From assembly GCF_913776855.1 (NCBI RefSeq), contig NZ_CAJYQD010000025.1:1-64000 (forward strand): 64,000 bases of DNA. The letters are read 5' to 3'. Positions 6,669-16,350 of this stretch are shown here, one piece after another. This stretch comes from an uncultured Sphingomonas sp. (GTDB lineage Bacteria > Pseudomonadota > Alphaproteobacteria > Sphingomonadales > Sphingomonadaceae). A program made the position numbers and the translations under genes. The stretch's first letter is position 1; the number at the start of each line of letters is the position of its first letter. The notes under the pieces are model-generated. The model was not told where the DNA came from. It saw nothing but the letters and a program-made list of their open reading frames with translations, and searched no databases.

Positions 6669-9059
6669 ATGACTGGCCTTCGTTCGACGATGCTTGCCGT
6701 GCTGCGCTGTCATGCCGCGATCGGTGCCCTGGCGGTTGCCGCCGTCCCCGCCGCCGCGTCGGCGCAGGATACGCCGCCCGCCGCCGCCGAACCCGAGGAT
6801 GGCGAAATCATCGTCACCGCCCGCCGGCGCGAGGAAAGCCTGCAGGACACGCCGGTCGCGATTTCGGCGTTCAGCTCGGACATGCTCGACCAGCGCCAGA
6901 TCGTGCAGACGCAGGACCTCGAACGCATCACCCCCAGCTTGCAGTTCAAGCCGGCAGGGCAGCTGTCGGGCAACAGCGCGGCGTCGGTCGTGTTCATCCG
7001 CGGCGTCGGGCAGGTCGATCCGACCGCGGCGGTCGATCCGGGCGTCGGCATCTATCTCGATGAAGTGTATCTCGGCCGTGCGGTCGGCGGGGCGATCGAT
7101 TTCGGCGATATCGACGGGGTGGAGGTGCTGCGCGGGCCGCAGGGGACGCTGTTCGGGCGCAACACCATCGGCGGCGCAATCCTGGTGCGCACCCGTCAGC
7201 CGCAGCTGGGCAAGACCAGCGTTCGCGCCCGGTTGCGCGTCGGCGACTATAACCTGCGCGAAGGGTTCGCGGCGGTGAACGTGCCGCTGGGCGAGACGCT
7301 GGCCGCGCGGGTGTCGGGCGGGTTCCGCCGCCGCGACGGCTATGTCATCCGCGCATTCGACGGCCTCGATCTCGGCAACGAGAACGGCTATTCGCTCAAC
7401 GGCGCGCTGAAATGGGAGCCGTCGAGCGATTTCGACCTGTTCCTGCGCGCCGATTATTCGCGGCGCGACGAACATGGCGCGCCGTTCGTCCTCGCGGGCG
7501 TCAACGAACAGGCGCCGGTCGCCGCCATCGCCAGCGTTGCCGCCGGCTGTCCGGGGGCCACCATCCCCTTCTCGCCGATCGTGGCCGGCGATCCCCGCTT
7601 CGGCGCGCCCAATGTCCCGATGATCAACGACGCGCGCTGCGCCAACGATCTGCAGGCCAAGGGCGATTTCGTGAACGGCGGCAACGCGCCGGTCATGAGC
7701 ATGTCGGAGGTGTGGGGCGTCGCCGGCACCGCCAACATCCACCTGACCGAACAGGCGCTGGTGAAGCTCATCACCGCATATCGCGAAACCAGTTCGCGCG
7801 GCATCCGCGACGCCGACAACACGCCGCTCACCCTCATCACCACCGATGTCGGGTCGCAATCGGCGCAGTTCAGCCAGGAGGTCCAGCTCCAGCTCGACTT
7901 CGGGAAGGTCAACGGCATCCTCGGCGGCTATTATTTCAACGAATCGACCGACGAGCGCGCGACGGTGTTCCTCGCCTTCCCGCCGTCGCCGCCGGTCATC
8001 CGCTCGCTGCTGGCCGGCGGTCCGGGCAGCCGCGACCTGCAGGTGTCGCGCCTGAAGACCAATTCGGTTGCGCTGTTCGGTGAGGTCAGCTGGTCGCCGA
8101 CCGAGCGGCTGGAGATGAGCGGGGGTCTGCGCTACACCTCCGACCGCAAATATTATCAGGGGACGGTGCTGAACCTGTTCCCCGCGACCCAGCCCGATCC
8201 CAATCCGCTGCCGACGCTGGCGACGACGCAGGGCGGGCCGCTGGTCATCTTCCCCCGCCCGTTCCAGCGCGACTTCGCCGCGCTCACCGGCTCGGCCAGC
8301 GTGCAATATCGCTGGAGCGGCGCGGTCAGCACCTATGCGTCCTATGCCAGGAGCTTCAAGTCGGGCGGGTTCAACACGCGCTATAATGCGGCGACGTCGG
8401 ACAACCTGCCGGTGCCGTTCTCGGACGAAAGCGTCACCAGCTACGAACTGGGCGTGAAGACCAATATCGGCCGGTTGCGCCTGAACCTCGCCGCGTTCCA
8501 GGCGGAATATCAGGACATCCAGCTGATCTTCCGCCAGGGCGTCGTGCCGCTGCTGTTCAACGCTGGCGAAGCGCGCATCCGCGGGTTGGAGGCGGAGGCG
8601 AGCTGGCGCGCGCCATGGGGCCTGATGGTCGATGGCGGCCTCAGCGTGCTCAAGGACAAGATCAAGAGCATCACCCCGATCCCCGGCGCGACCGCCACCG
8701 TGACGCCGAACGACGACCTGCCCTTCACCCCCGATCTGCAGGCCAATCTGGGCCTGTCTTACAGGATCGAGCTGGGGGGTGGCATGACGCTGACCCCGCG
8801 GGTCGATGGAAGCTATACGTCGAAGATCACCTTCATCACCGGCAGCATCCCGTTGATCGAGGAGGACGGCTATTTCGTCGGCAACGGATCGGTGGGTCTG
8901 AAGCTCGCCAACGGGATCGAGATCAGCGCGGGCGTCAACAACATCCTCGACCAGCGCTACCTGATCCAGGGCAATGCCTCGCTCGCGACGCTCGGCTATG
9001 CGGAGCGCATCTTCGCCCGCCCGCGCAACTGGTTCGCGCAGCTGTCGGCGTCGTTCTGA
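6669..9059 (+). CDS. TonB-dependent outer-membrane receptor
   Basis: The product has 796 residues. A signal peptide ends near ASAQD, a TonB-box-like EIIVTARRREE lies just after it, the plug domain follows (FIRGVGQ, DEVYLGR, VEVLRGPQGTLFGRN), and the beta-barrel closes with the terminal aromatic FAQLSASF. This family imports ligands across the outer membrane using TonB energy and is greatly expanded in sphingomonads. The position directly behind the ferulate genes suggests an aromatic ligand, but the substrate is an inference. The ATG at 6669 has a good Shine-Dalgarno (TGGGAGG); the in-frame codons upstream do not encode a signal peptide. Confidence 0.92.
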   Translation: MTGLRSTMLAVLRCHAAIGALAVAAVPAAASAQDTPPAAAEPEDGEIIVTARRREESLQDTPVAISAFSSDMLDQRQIVQTQDLERITPSLQFKPAGQLSGNSAASVVFIRGVGQVDPTAAVDPGVGIYLDEVYLGRAVGGAIDFGDIDGVEVLRGPQGTLFGRNTIGGAILVRTRQPQLGKTSVRARLRVGDYNLREGFAAVNVPLGETLAARVSGGFRRRDGYVIRAFDGLDLGNENGYSLNGALKWEPSSDFDLFLRADYSRRDEHGAPFVLAGVNEQAPVAAIASVAAGCPGATIPFSPIVAGDPRFGAPNVPMINDARCANDLQAKGDFVNGGNAPVMSMSEVWGVAGTANIHLTEQALVKLITAYRETSSRGIRDADNTPLTLITTDVGSQSAQFSQEVQLQLDFGKVNGILGGYYFNESTDERATVFLAFPPSPPVIRSLLAGGPGSRDLQVSRLKTNSVALFGEVSWSPTERLEMSGGLRYTSDRKYYQGTVLNLFPATQPDPNPLPTLATTQGGPLVIFPRPFQRDFAALTGSASVQYRWSGAVSTYASYARSFKSGGFNTRYNAATSDNLPVPFSDESVTSYELGVKTNIGRLRLNLAAFQAEYQDIQLIFRQGVVPLLFNAGEARIRGLEAEASWRAPWGLMVDGGLSVLKDKIKSITPIPGATATVTPNDDLPFTPDLQANLGLSYRIELGGGMTLTPRVDGSYTSKITFITGSIPLIEEDGYFVGNGSVGLKLANGIEISAGVNNILDQRYLIQGNASLATLGYAERIFARPRNWFAQLSASF

Positions 9060-9098
9060 GCCGGGGAGGGGGCACCCAAGCGCAGGCCCCTATCCTTC

Positions 9099-9193
9099 GT
9101 CACTCCCGCGAAGGCGGGAGTCCATAAACGCAGCGGTCGCACCTCTATCAGCAACGTCAGCGTCTATGGATTCCCGCCTTCGCGGGAATGACG
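9099..9193. repeat. paired palindromic repeat, family B copy 1
   Basis: Two hairpins, CTCCCGCGAAGGCGGGAG and ATTCCCGCCTTCGCGGGAAT, face each other about 55 bp apart. They are flanked by GTCA and TGAC and by CCATA/TATGG, so the unit is an inverted pair. It occupies most of the gap between the receptor gene and nadB. Related units are at 14477, 35319, 42221 (inside tilS) and 60529. Confidence 0.85.
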
Positions 9194-9282
9194 GTAGCGG
9201 ATGGTTGCCAATCCGCCTCCACTGCTTGTCACGCCCTACCCAACCCGCCTAGTCGTCGGACAACCCCCAAGCGGAGCGCATC

Positions 9283-10872
9283 TTGTCCCACGACCCTGCC
9301 CAGAGCGACATCCTCATCATCGGGTCGGGGGCCGCCGGCCTGACCGCCGCGCTGCATCTGGCGGAGCGGTTCCGCGTGACGGTGCTGGCCAAGGGGGCGC
9401 TGAACGAGGGGTCGACGGCATGGGCGCAGGGCGGGATCGCCGCCGTCCTCGAACCCGGCGACACGTTCGAAAACCATGTCGAGGACACGATGGTCGCGGG
9501 CGCGGGCCTGAACGACCGCGCGATCGTCGAATTCGTCGTGGAGGCAGCCCCCGCCGCGATCGAGCGGCTCGCGTCGCTGGGCGTGCCGTTCAACATGGAG
9601 GGCGAGGCGCTGCACCTGACCCGCGAGGGCGGCCATTCGCACCGCCGCATCGTCCATGTCGACGACGCGACCGGATGGGCGGTGCAGGAGGCGCTGATCC
9701 GCGCCGCCCGCGCCCATTCCAACATAACCCTGCTGCCCGACATGGTGGCGGTCGACCTGGCGACCAGCCGGCACGAGCAACGCTATTCCGGCGCGGGCAA
9801 TGTGTGGGGCGTCTATGCCTTCAACCGCGCGACCGACCGGGTCGAGCTGTTCACCGCGCGCGCGACGATCCTCGCGACCGGCGGGGCGGGGCGCACCTAT
9901 CTGTTCAGCACCGCGCCGCGCGGCGCGACCGGCGACGGTATCGCCATGGCGTGGCGCGCGGGCTGCCGGGTGTCGAACATGGAATTCATGCAGTTCCACC
10001 CGACCTGCCTCTATAATCTGGAGGTCAAGAACTTCCTCATCACCGAAGCGGTGCGGGGCGAGGGCGGCAAGCTGATCAACCCGACCACCGGCAAGAATTT
10101 CATGCCCTATTACGACCCGCGCGCCGAACTGGCCCCGCGCGACATCGTGGCACGGGCGATCGATGCGGAGATCAAGCGCTTCGGCCTCGATTACGTCCAT
10201 CTCGACATCAGCCATATGGACCCGGCGTTCGTGCGCGGGCACTTCCCCAATATCTATGAAAAGCTGCTGGGGCTGGGCATCGACATGACGCGCCAGCCGA
10301 TCCCGGTGGTGCCCGCGCAGCATTATACCTGCGGCGGGGTGGTGATCGACCGCGACGGGCGCACCGACCTGCCCGGCCTGTACGCGGTCGGCGAGGTATC
10401 GCAATCGGGGCTGCACGGCGCGAACCGCCTCGCGTCCAACTCGCTGCTCGAATGTTTCGTGTTCGGCGAAGCGGCGGCAAAGGACATTGCCGCGCGCTGG
10501 GACAACCTGCCGCCGCCGCCGCCGATCCGGGGCTGGGACGAAAGCCGCGTGACCGATTCCGACGAGGAGGTGGTCATCAAGCAGAACTGGACCGAAATCC
10601 GCCGGTTCATGTGGAATTATGTCGGCATCGTCCGTTCGACCAAGCGGCTGGAGCGCGCGCGCCACCGCATCGCGTTGCTGGCGGAGGAGGTTGCCGACTA
10701 TTACGGCCATTTCCGCGTCACCGCCGACCTGATCGAACTGCGCAACCTGCTGCAATCCGCCGACCTGATCGTGCAGTCGGCGCTGAAGCGCAAGGAAAGC
10801 CGGGGGCTGCACTATACGCTGGATTACCCCGAAACCGGGGCTGAGGCGGTCGACACCATTCTCGTTCCCTGA
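9283..10872 (+). CDS. nadB: L-aspartate oxidase
   Basis: This 529-residue flavoenzyme oxidises L-aspartate to iminoaspartate, the first step of NAD synthesis. The FAD dinucleotide fold GSGAAG is at residues 14-19, followed by STAWAQGGIAAV, a flavin-contact segment diagnostic of NadB. HYTCGGV and the LYAVGEVSQSGLHGANRLASNS stretch (described here by its ends LYAVGE and NRLASNS) are the substrate and FAD regions. Translation starts at TTG 9283 behind GGAG. nadA and nadC are not adjacent, so it appears to stand alone. Confidence 0.92.
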   Translation: MSHDPAQSDILIIGSGAAGLTAALHLAERFRVTVLAKGALNEGSTAWAQGGIAAVLEPGDTFENHVEDTMVAGAGLNDRAIVEFVVEAAPAAIERLASLGVPFNMEGEALHLTREGGHSHRRIVHVDDATGWAVQEALIRAARAHSNITLLPDMVAVDLATSRHEQRYSGAGNVWGVYAFNRATDRVELFTARATILATGGAGRTYLFSTAPRGATGDGIAMAWRAGCRVSNMEFMQFHPTCLYNLEVKNFLITEAVRGEGGKLINPTTGKNFMPYYDPRAELAPRDIVARAIDAEIKRFGLDYVHLDISHMDPAFVRGHFPNIYEKLLGLGIDMTRQPIPVVPAQHYTCGGVVIDRDGRTDLPGLYAVGEVSQSGLHGANRLASNSLLECFVFGEAAAKDIAARWDNLPPPPPIRGWDESRVTDSDEEVVIKQNWTEIRRFMWNYVGIVRSTKRLERARHRIALLAEEVADYYGHFRVTADLIELRNLLQSADLIVQSALKRKESRGLHYTLDYPETGAEAVDTILVP

Positions 10873-10981
10873 TGACGGGTGCCATTCGTCGTCCCTGAAG
10901 GGGGATTCGTCGCAAGCGGTCCGCCATGCCCTGTTATGTTAACACCCGGACAAGCATGGTTACCCCATATTCCGGGGTGAG

Positions 10982-12070
10982 ATGGTCGCACACATGTTGA
11001 ATCGAATCGGGTCGCGCAACGCGGCGCTGATGGTGGCGGTGGTGGTGCTGGGCGGTGCCGGTCTGGCGACGCGCACGCTGCCGCCCGCCGCGCAGGCCGC
11101 CGCGCCGCGCTATGCAGTGCCGGTGCCCCTGCCCGCACAGACCAGCCCCGCGCCGCCGGCCTTGGTGTCGGCGATCAATGCGCTGGGCGGCGGGTTCCAG
11201 GGACGGGTCGGCATCGCGGTGCGCAGCATCGATGACGGCTGGGTCGTGGGCCATGCGATGGACCAGCGGATGCCGCAGCAATCGGTCAGCAAGCTGTGGG
11301 TCGCGCTGACCACCATGAACGCGATCGACGAAGGGCGGCTGGCGCTGACCACCCCGGTGTCGATCACCCGCAGCGACCTGACCCTGTTTCACCAGCCGAT
11401 CGCGTATCTGATGAAGGACGGCGTGTTCAACACGACCGTCGGCGACCTGCTGCGCCGCGCGCTGACCATGAGCGACAATACGGCGAACGACAAATTGCTG
11501 AACCTGGCCGGTGGCCCGGTCGCGGTGCGCGACTTCATCGCCAGCCGGGGCCTTGGCAATATCCGCTTCGGTCCGGGTGAACGGCTGCTCCAGGCCAAGA
11601 CCGCCGGCCTGCCGTGGAAACAGGAATATTCGCAGGGCAATGCCTTTGCCCAGGCGCGCGCGCGGCTCGACCCCAATGTCCGCCGCGCCGCCTATCAGGC
11701 CTATGTCGCCGATCCGCCCGATGGCGCGGGTGCGGGTGCCATCGCCGATGCGCTGGCCCGGCTGCACCACGGGATGCTGCTGTCGCCGCAATCGACCCGC
11801 TGGCTGCTCGACACGATGAGCCACACCCGCACCGGCCGCGCCCGTATCCGCGCCGCGCTGCCGACCGGGTGGAGCGTCGCGCACAAGACCGGCACCGGAC
11901 AGGATCTGGGCGGGCGCACCGCGGGCTTCAACGATGTCGGCATCCTGACCGCGCCCGACGGCAAATCCTATGCCGTCGCGGTGATGATCGGCGACACCTC
12001 GCGACCGGTGCAGGAACGCCAGCAGCTGATCCAGACGGTCGTATCGTCGATCGTCGCGGTCCACGGATAA
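10982..12070 (+). CDS. class A beta-lactamase-like serine hydrolase, exported
   Basis: The 362-residue product has an N-terminal hydrophobic export signal and the class A active-site motifs: SVSK (nucleophile S101, K104), SDN (164-166) and KTG (302-304). The omega-loop equivalent is GERLLQ, whose E200 aligns with the deacylating Glu166, while the usual Asn170 position is Gln. About 40 extra residues follow before the next conserved helix. It could be a true beta-lactamase or a related peptidoglycan or ester hydrolase. GGGGTGAG lies only 2 bp before the first ATG and 14 bp before an in-frame ATG at 10994, so the start is uncertain. Confidence 0.85.
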   Translation: MVAHMLNRIGSRNAALMVAVVVLGGAGLATRTLPPAAQAAAPRYAVPVPLPAQTSPAPPALVSAINALGGGFQGRVGIAVRSIDDGWVVGHAMDQRMPQQSVSKLWVALTTMNAIDEGRLALTTPVSITRSDLTLFHQPIAYLMKDGVFNTTVGDLLRRALTMSDNTANDKLLNLAGGPVAVRDFIASRGLGNIRFGPGERLLQAKTAGLPWKQEYSQGNAFAQARARLDPNVRRAAYQAYVADPPDGAGAGAIADALARLHHGMLLSPQSTRWLLDTMSHTRTGRARIRAALPTGWSVAHKTGTGQDLGGRTAGFNDVGILTAPDGKSYAVAVMIGDTSRPVQERQQLIQTVVSSIVAVHG

Positions 12071-12128
12071 GGCCGCCGCCGCGCTGCGCTTCGCCACCGA
12101 CGGGGCGGAGCGCTTCGATCGCGCGGTA

Positions 12129-12743
12129 ATGGCCGAACTGCCGGTGATCGAGGCGGCGCTGGCGGAGGTCCCGCCCGACCGTGCCGGCGTCCGGATCGCC
12201 GGCAATGCCGCGCTGGCATCGCTGCTGGCCGCTGATGGCGCGATCGGTACGATTGCTGCCCGCGTGTTGGGCGACGTCTGTCGTCCGGTCCGGGCGGTCC
12301 TGTTCGACAAGAGCGCGGCGACCAACTGGGCGCTCGGCTGGCATCAGGATCGCACGATCTGTGTCCGCGATCGGATCGATACGCCGGGCTTCGGACCGTG
12401 GACGGTCAAGGCGGGGCTGCACCATGTCGAGCCGCCCTTTGCCCTGCTGGCCGACATGGTGACGCTTCGGGTGCATCTCGACCCGGTGGGTGCGGACAAT
12501 GCGCCGCTGCTGGTTGCGCCGGGATCGCACCGCGCCGGGCGGGTGCCGGTCGACGCCATTCCGTTGGTCGTCCAGACCCACGGCGTTGCGACCTGTCTGG
12601 CCGAACCGGGTCATGTCTGGTGCTATGCCACCCCGATCCTGCACGCATCGGATGCGGCGGTTCGTCCGGTAAGGCGGCGCGTGTTGCAGGTCGATTTTTC
12701 CGCCAGTGTCCTGCCGAACGGGCTGGAATGGCTGGGGGTGTAG
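12129..12743 (+). CDS. phytanoyl-CoA dioxygenase (PhyH) family protein
   Basis: This 204-residue protein has a non-haem Fe(II)/2-oxoglutarate oxygenase signature: HQD (H72, D74), the distal metal histidine H172 in ILHASD and an arginine cluster (182-184) suited to 2-oxoglutarate binding. The substrate is unknown. No good ribosome binding site precedes the ATG at 12129. In-frame codons upstream back to the end of the beta-lactamase gene encode a plausible family N-terminus (FATDGAERF), with only a CTG at 12084 as possible start. The true product may therefore be about 15 residues longer and coupled to the upstream gene. Confidence 0.75.
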   Translation: MAELPVIEAALAEVPPDRAGVRIAGNAALASLLAADGAIGTIAARVLGDVCRPVRAVLFDKSAATNWALGWHQDRTICVRDRIDTPGFGPWTVKAGLHHVEPPFALLADMVTLRVHLDPVGADNAPLLVAPGSHRAGRVPVDAIPLVVQTHGVATCLAEPGHVWCYATPILHASDAAVRPVRRRVLQVDFSASVLPNGLEWLGV

Positions 12744-12750
12744 CCCGCCG

Positions 12751-13833
12751 CTAACGCTTCGCCAGCAGTCGTGGCGCCACACCCTTGTCGGTAATGACCA
12801 CCGGTACGATGCTGCCATCGGCGCGGAAGGTGAGCCGGTCGATCGCGACTTCGCGGTGGTTGCCGTCGGTTTCGGTCAACGGGCGGCGGTGATAGACGAT
12901 GTACCAGTCGTCGGTGCCGGGAATCTGCAACAGCGAATGATGCCCCGCGCCGCGCGCCACCCGCGCATCCTGTTGCAGCACCACCCCGCGCGGGGTGAAC
13001 GGCCCCAGCGCACTCGGCCCCGTGGCATAGGCGACGCGGTAGTCCGGCCCGGTCCAGTCGCCCTCCGACCACATCAGGTAATAGACGCCGCCGCGCTTCG
13101 CCATGAACGGCCCCTCGACATAATCGGGGGACGGGGTGATCGATTTGAAGGTGGTGCCATCGGCGAACGGCACGATGTCGGTCAGCGTGTCGGACAGGCG
13201 CACGACGTTGCAGTGCTTCCACCCGCCATAATAGAGATAGACCTGCCCGTCGTCGTCGCGGAACGCCATCTGGTCGATCGGCTGCGCGCCGCCGATGATC
13301 CTGCCGATCAGCGGCTTGCCGATCGCGTCGCGAAACGGTCCTTCCGGCCGGTCCGCGACCGCAACGCCGATGCCGCCGGTCTGCGCATCGTTCTTGATGT
13401 CGTTCGCGCCGAAGAACAGGTAGTAGCGCCCGCGATGTTCGATCGCCGACGGCGCCCACATCGAATAGGCCGCCCAGCCGACGCGCTCCACGTCCAGCAC
13501 GCGTGGATGCCGCGTCCAATGCACCAGGTCGGGCGAGGAAAAGGCGTCGAGGAACGTCTGGCGCAGGAACGGGTGCCAGATATGCGGGCTTTCACGCTCC
13601 TTCACCTGCCACGGCGTGAAGCGGCTCTGCGGCGCGGGTGTGCCCTGATCGGCCGAATAGGTCGGATAAATCCAGTATCGGCCGCGAAAGATGCGGATTT
13701 CCGGATCGGCATACCAGCCGGGAAAGGCCGGATTGGTCGCCAATGCCGCGCGCGGCAGCGCCAGCGATACGCCCAGTCCGGCCAGCAGCGTGCGGCGATC
13801 GATCTTCGGCTCAGCGGTAATCGGTGATCGCAT
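12751..13833 (-). CDS. glycoside hydrolase family 43 protein, Tat-exported
   Basis: This 360-residue five-bladed beta-propeller enzyme acts on arabinose- or xylose-containing polysaccharides. The twin-arginine signal is DRRTLLAGLG (R13, R14). The catalytic base is probably D43 in WYADPEIR, the modulating Asp lies in IDQMAFRDDDG, and the general acid Glu in YVEGPFM. Its 5' end overlaps the HAD gene by 23 bp, and the two probably form a two-gene unit. Specificity (arabinanase, xylosidase or arabinofuranosidase) cannot be decided from sequence. Confidence 0.85.
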   Translation of the reverse strand: MRSPITAEPKIDRRTLLAGLGVSLALPRAALATNPAFPGWYADPEIRIFRGRYWIYPTYSADQGTPAPQSRFTPWQVKERESPHIWHPFLRQTFLDAFSSPDLVHWTRHPRVLDVERVGWAAYSMWAPSAIEHRGRYYLFFGANDIKNDAQTGGIGVAVADRPEGPFRDAIGKPLIGRIIGGAQPIDQMAFRDDDGQVYLYYGGWKHCNVVRLSDTLTDIVPFADGTTFKSITPSPDYVEGPFMAKRGGVYYLMWSEGDWTGPDYRVAYATGPSALGPFTPRGVVLQQDARVARGAGHHSLLQIPGTDDWYIVYHRRPLTETDGNHREVAIDRLTFRADGSIVPVVITDKGVAPRLLAKR

Positions 13834-14413
13834 AGGTCCCTTCCTCTGCCGCCACGCGCGGCCCGACGATCGCGACCGTTGCGCCGGCCGCCTTGCCCGC
13901 CGCGACGCCCGCCGGCGAATCCTCGAACACCAGACAGTCCGCGACCGCCACGCCCAGCCGCTCGGCGGCCAGGCGGAAGCCCTGCGGGTCGGGCTTGCCG
14001 TGCGTCACATCCTCGGCGGTGATGAAGACGGCCGGCACCGGCAGGCCGATGGCGTGCAGCCGTACTTCGGCCAGATTCCGCGGCGCGGAGGTGACGATCG
14101 CCCATTCCTGCGCGGCCAGCCCGGCGATCAGGTCCTGGATGCCGTCGATCGCCACGACGCCCTCGACATCTTCGAGTTCGGCGGCGTTCAGCCATGCCGC
14201 CTCGGCATCGACATCCATGCCCGGCGTGGCGAAGCGGCGCACCGTGTCTTCACCGCGCACGCCGTGGCACACCGCGATCAGCGCGTCGGCATCGATCCCG
14301 TGCCGATCGCACCAGCGCCGCCAGACCCGCTCCACCGCTGCGCTGGAATCGAGCAGCGTCCCGTCCATGTCGAACAGGAACGCGGCGTAGGGGGTGTTGC
14401 GGAACGACGGCAT
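13811..14413 (-). CDS. HAD-family sugar-phosphate phosphatase
   Basis: The 200-residue product shows the four HAD motifs: DMDGT (nucleophile D15, acid/base D17), the TSAPR threonine, the lysine in GKPDPQGF and FEDSPAG. The cap lies between motifs I and II, as in YniC/YfbT-type hexose-phosphate phosphatases. I chose ATG 14413, where the family start [17 protein letters not shown] fits; the frame remains open upstream into a repeat. The partner GH43 gene suggests a role in carbohydrate use. Confidence 0.85.
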   Translation of the reverse strand: MPSFRNTPYAAFLFDMDGTLLDSSAAVERVWRRWCDRHGIDADALIAVCHGVRGEDTVRRFATPGMDVDAEAAWLNAAELEDVEGVVAIDGIQDLIAGLAAQEWAIVTSAPRNLAEVRLHAIGLPVPAVFITAEDVTHGKPDPQGFRLAAERLGVAVADCLVFEDSPAGVAAGKAAGATVAIVGPRVAAEEGTYAITDYR

Positions 14414-14476
14414 GAAGGCGTCGTACCGGGTGGCGGCGGGGGAGGCAAACGAACCGTGGACGCCATATCCTCGAAT

Positions 14477-14562
14477 GTGCCACCGCGCAGGCGGGGGCCC
14501 AGAGCCAAGCAAAACAAGCGCTTGTGTATGCCGATCTGGACCCCCGCCTGCGCGGGGGTACG
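14477..14562. repeat. paired palindromic repeat, family B copy 2
   Basis: The arms CCGCGCAGGCGGGGG and CCCCCGCCTGCGCGGGGG are separated by about 40 bp. The unit lies between the HAD gene and purH, which are both on the minus strand. It is the closest intergenic match in type to the copy found inside tilS. Confidence 0.8.
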
Positions 14563-14587
14563 TTCAGGCGCTGGTCCCGCCCCCGGA

Positions 14588-16177
14588 TCAATGCCGGAAG
14601 TGGCGCATCCCGGTGAACACCATGGCCAGCCCGGCTTCGTCGGCGGCTGCGATCACTTCGTCGTCGCGGATCGATCCGCCCGGCTGGATCACTGCCGTCG
14701 CGCCCGCCTCGACCGCGGCCAGCAGGCCGTCGGCGAAGGGGAAGAAGGCGTCCGATGCGACCGCCGATCCGATGGTACGCGCCTGCTCCCAGCCGGCCTT
14801 CTCCGCCGCATCCTTCGCCTTCCACGCGGCGATGCGCGCCGATTCCAGCCGGTTCATCTGGCCCGCGCCGATGCCCGCCGTGCTGCCATCCTTGGCATAG
14901 ACGATCGCGTTCGACTTCACATGCTTGGCGACGGTCCACGCGAAGCGGCAATCGGCCAGTTCCTGTTCCGTCGGCTGACGCTTCGTCACAACCTTCAGCT
15001 CGACCTGACCCAGATTGCCGCCGTCGCGCGACTGGACCAGCAGCCCGCCGGCGATGGTCTTGACCATCAGCCCGCCGCGCGCCGGATCGGGCAGCTCGCC
15101 GGTCAGCAGCAGGCGGAGATTCTTCTTGGCCGCGAACACCGCCTTCGCCTCGTCATCGGCGGAAGGGGCGGCGACGACTTCGGTGAAGATGCCGCTGATC
15201 GCGCGCGCGGTTTCGCCGTCGAGCGGGCGGTTGACCGCGATGATTCCGCCGAACGCCGACACGCTGTCACAAGCGAGCGCCGCCTGATAGGCCTCGATCA
15301 GCGTGTCGCCGGTCGCGACGCCGCACGGGTTGGCGTGCTTGACGATGACCACGGTCGGCGGGCCGTCGCGAAACTCGCTGACCAGCTCCAGCGCGGCATC
15401 GGCGTCGTTATAGTTGTTGTAGCTCAGCGCCTTGCCCTGCACCTGCTCGGCCTGGGCGATGCCGCGCGCGGCGGGGCCGCGCGGGATATAGAGCGAGGCC
15501 GACTGGTGCGGGTTTTCGCCATAGCGCAGCTCCGCGCCACGGGTGAAGGCGAGGGGGAGCGTGTCAGGGAACGCCTGCCCCTGATCGGCAAAGGCGAACC
15601 ACTGCGCGATGGCCGAGTCATAGGCGGCGGTCGCGGCATAGGCCTTGGCGGCGAAGCGGCGGCGGGTGGCGAGGGTCGTCGCCCCGCCGGTTTCGGCCAA
15701 TTCGGCGATCAGCGCGGCATAGTCGGCGGGATCGGTGACGATCGCGACCGCATCATGGTTCTTCGCGGCCGAACGGACCATCGACGGACCGCCGATGTCG
15801 ATATTCTCGATGATCGTGTCGCGGTCGGCGCCCTTGGCCACGGTCGCTTCGAACGGATAGAGGTTGACGACGACGATATCGATCGCGCCGATGCCGTGTT
15901 CGTCCATCGACGCGACATGCTGCGGATTGTCGCGCACCGCCAGCAGCCCGCCATGGACCACCGGGTGCAGCGTCTTGACCCGGCCGTCCATCATTTCGGG
16001 AAAGCCGGTCAGCTCCGAAATGTCGCGGACGGTGAGGCCCGCATCGCGCAGCGCGGCGGCGGTGCCGCCGGTGGAGACCAGCTCGACGCCATGGTCGGCA
16101 AGGGCGGTGGCGAGGTCGACGATGCCGCTCTTGTCGGAAACCGAGAGGAGCGCGCGCTGTGCGGTAACATGATCCAT
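14588..16177 (-). CDS. purH: AICAR transformylase/IMP cyclohydrolase
   Basis: This 529-residue bifunctional enzyme performs the last two steps of IMP synthesis. The N-terminal cyclohydrolase domain has [14 protein letters not shown] and [15 protein letters not shown]. The C-terminal transformylase contains the catalytic KHANPCG and SDAFFPF segments (read here as [10 protein letters not shown]). ATG 16177 matches the family start; the frame is open for 40 more codons upstream without similarity. It is divergent from the dehydrogenase at 16351, with 173 bp between them. Confidence 0.96.
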   Translation of the reverse strand: MDHVTAQRALLSVSDKSGIVDLATALADHGVELVSTGGTAAALRDAGLTVRDISELTGFPEMMDGRVKTLHPVVHGGLLAVRDNPQHVASMDEHGIGAIDIVVVNLYPFEATVAKGADRDTIIENIDIGGPSMVRSAAKNHDAVAIVTDPADYAALIAELAETGGATTLATRRRFAAKAYAATAAYDSAIAQWFAFADQGQAFPDTLPLAFTRGAELRYGENPHQSASLYIPRGPAARGIAQAEQVQGKALSYNNYNDADAALELVSEFRDGPPTVVIVKHANPCGVATGDTLIEAYQAALACDSVSAFGGIIAVNRPLDGETARAISGIFTEVVAAPSADDEAKAVFAAKKNLRLLLTGELPDPARGGLMVKTIAGGLLVQSRDGGNLGQVELKVVTKRQPTEQELADCRFAWTVAKHVKSNAIVYAKDGSTAGIGAGQMNRLESARIAAWKAKDAAEKAGWEQARTIGSAVASDAFFPFADGLLAAVEAGATAVIQPGGSIRDDEVIAAADEAGLAMVFTGMRHFRH

Positions 16178-16350
16178 GGCCGCGCCCTTTCGCGCGAATG
16201 CGGCGGCGGGGCAAGGGGGCGCGGCTTGCGACTTTCGTTGGGTAGGCGTACCTTCCACCCCGTCCCAAACGGAGTCGGAACGATGGTCCAGTCCCACTGC
16301 TGAACTCGGCGGAATTCCCGCCGCACGATCACTTTGACAGGGACTCCATC

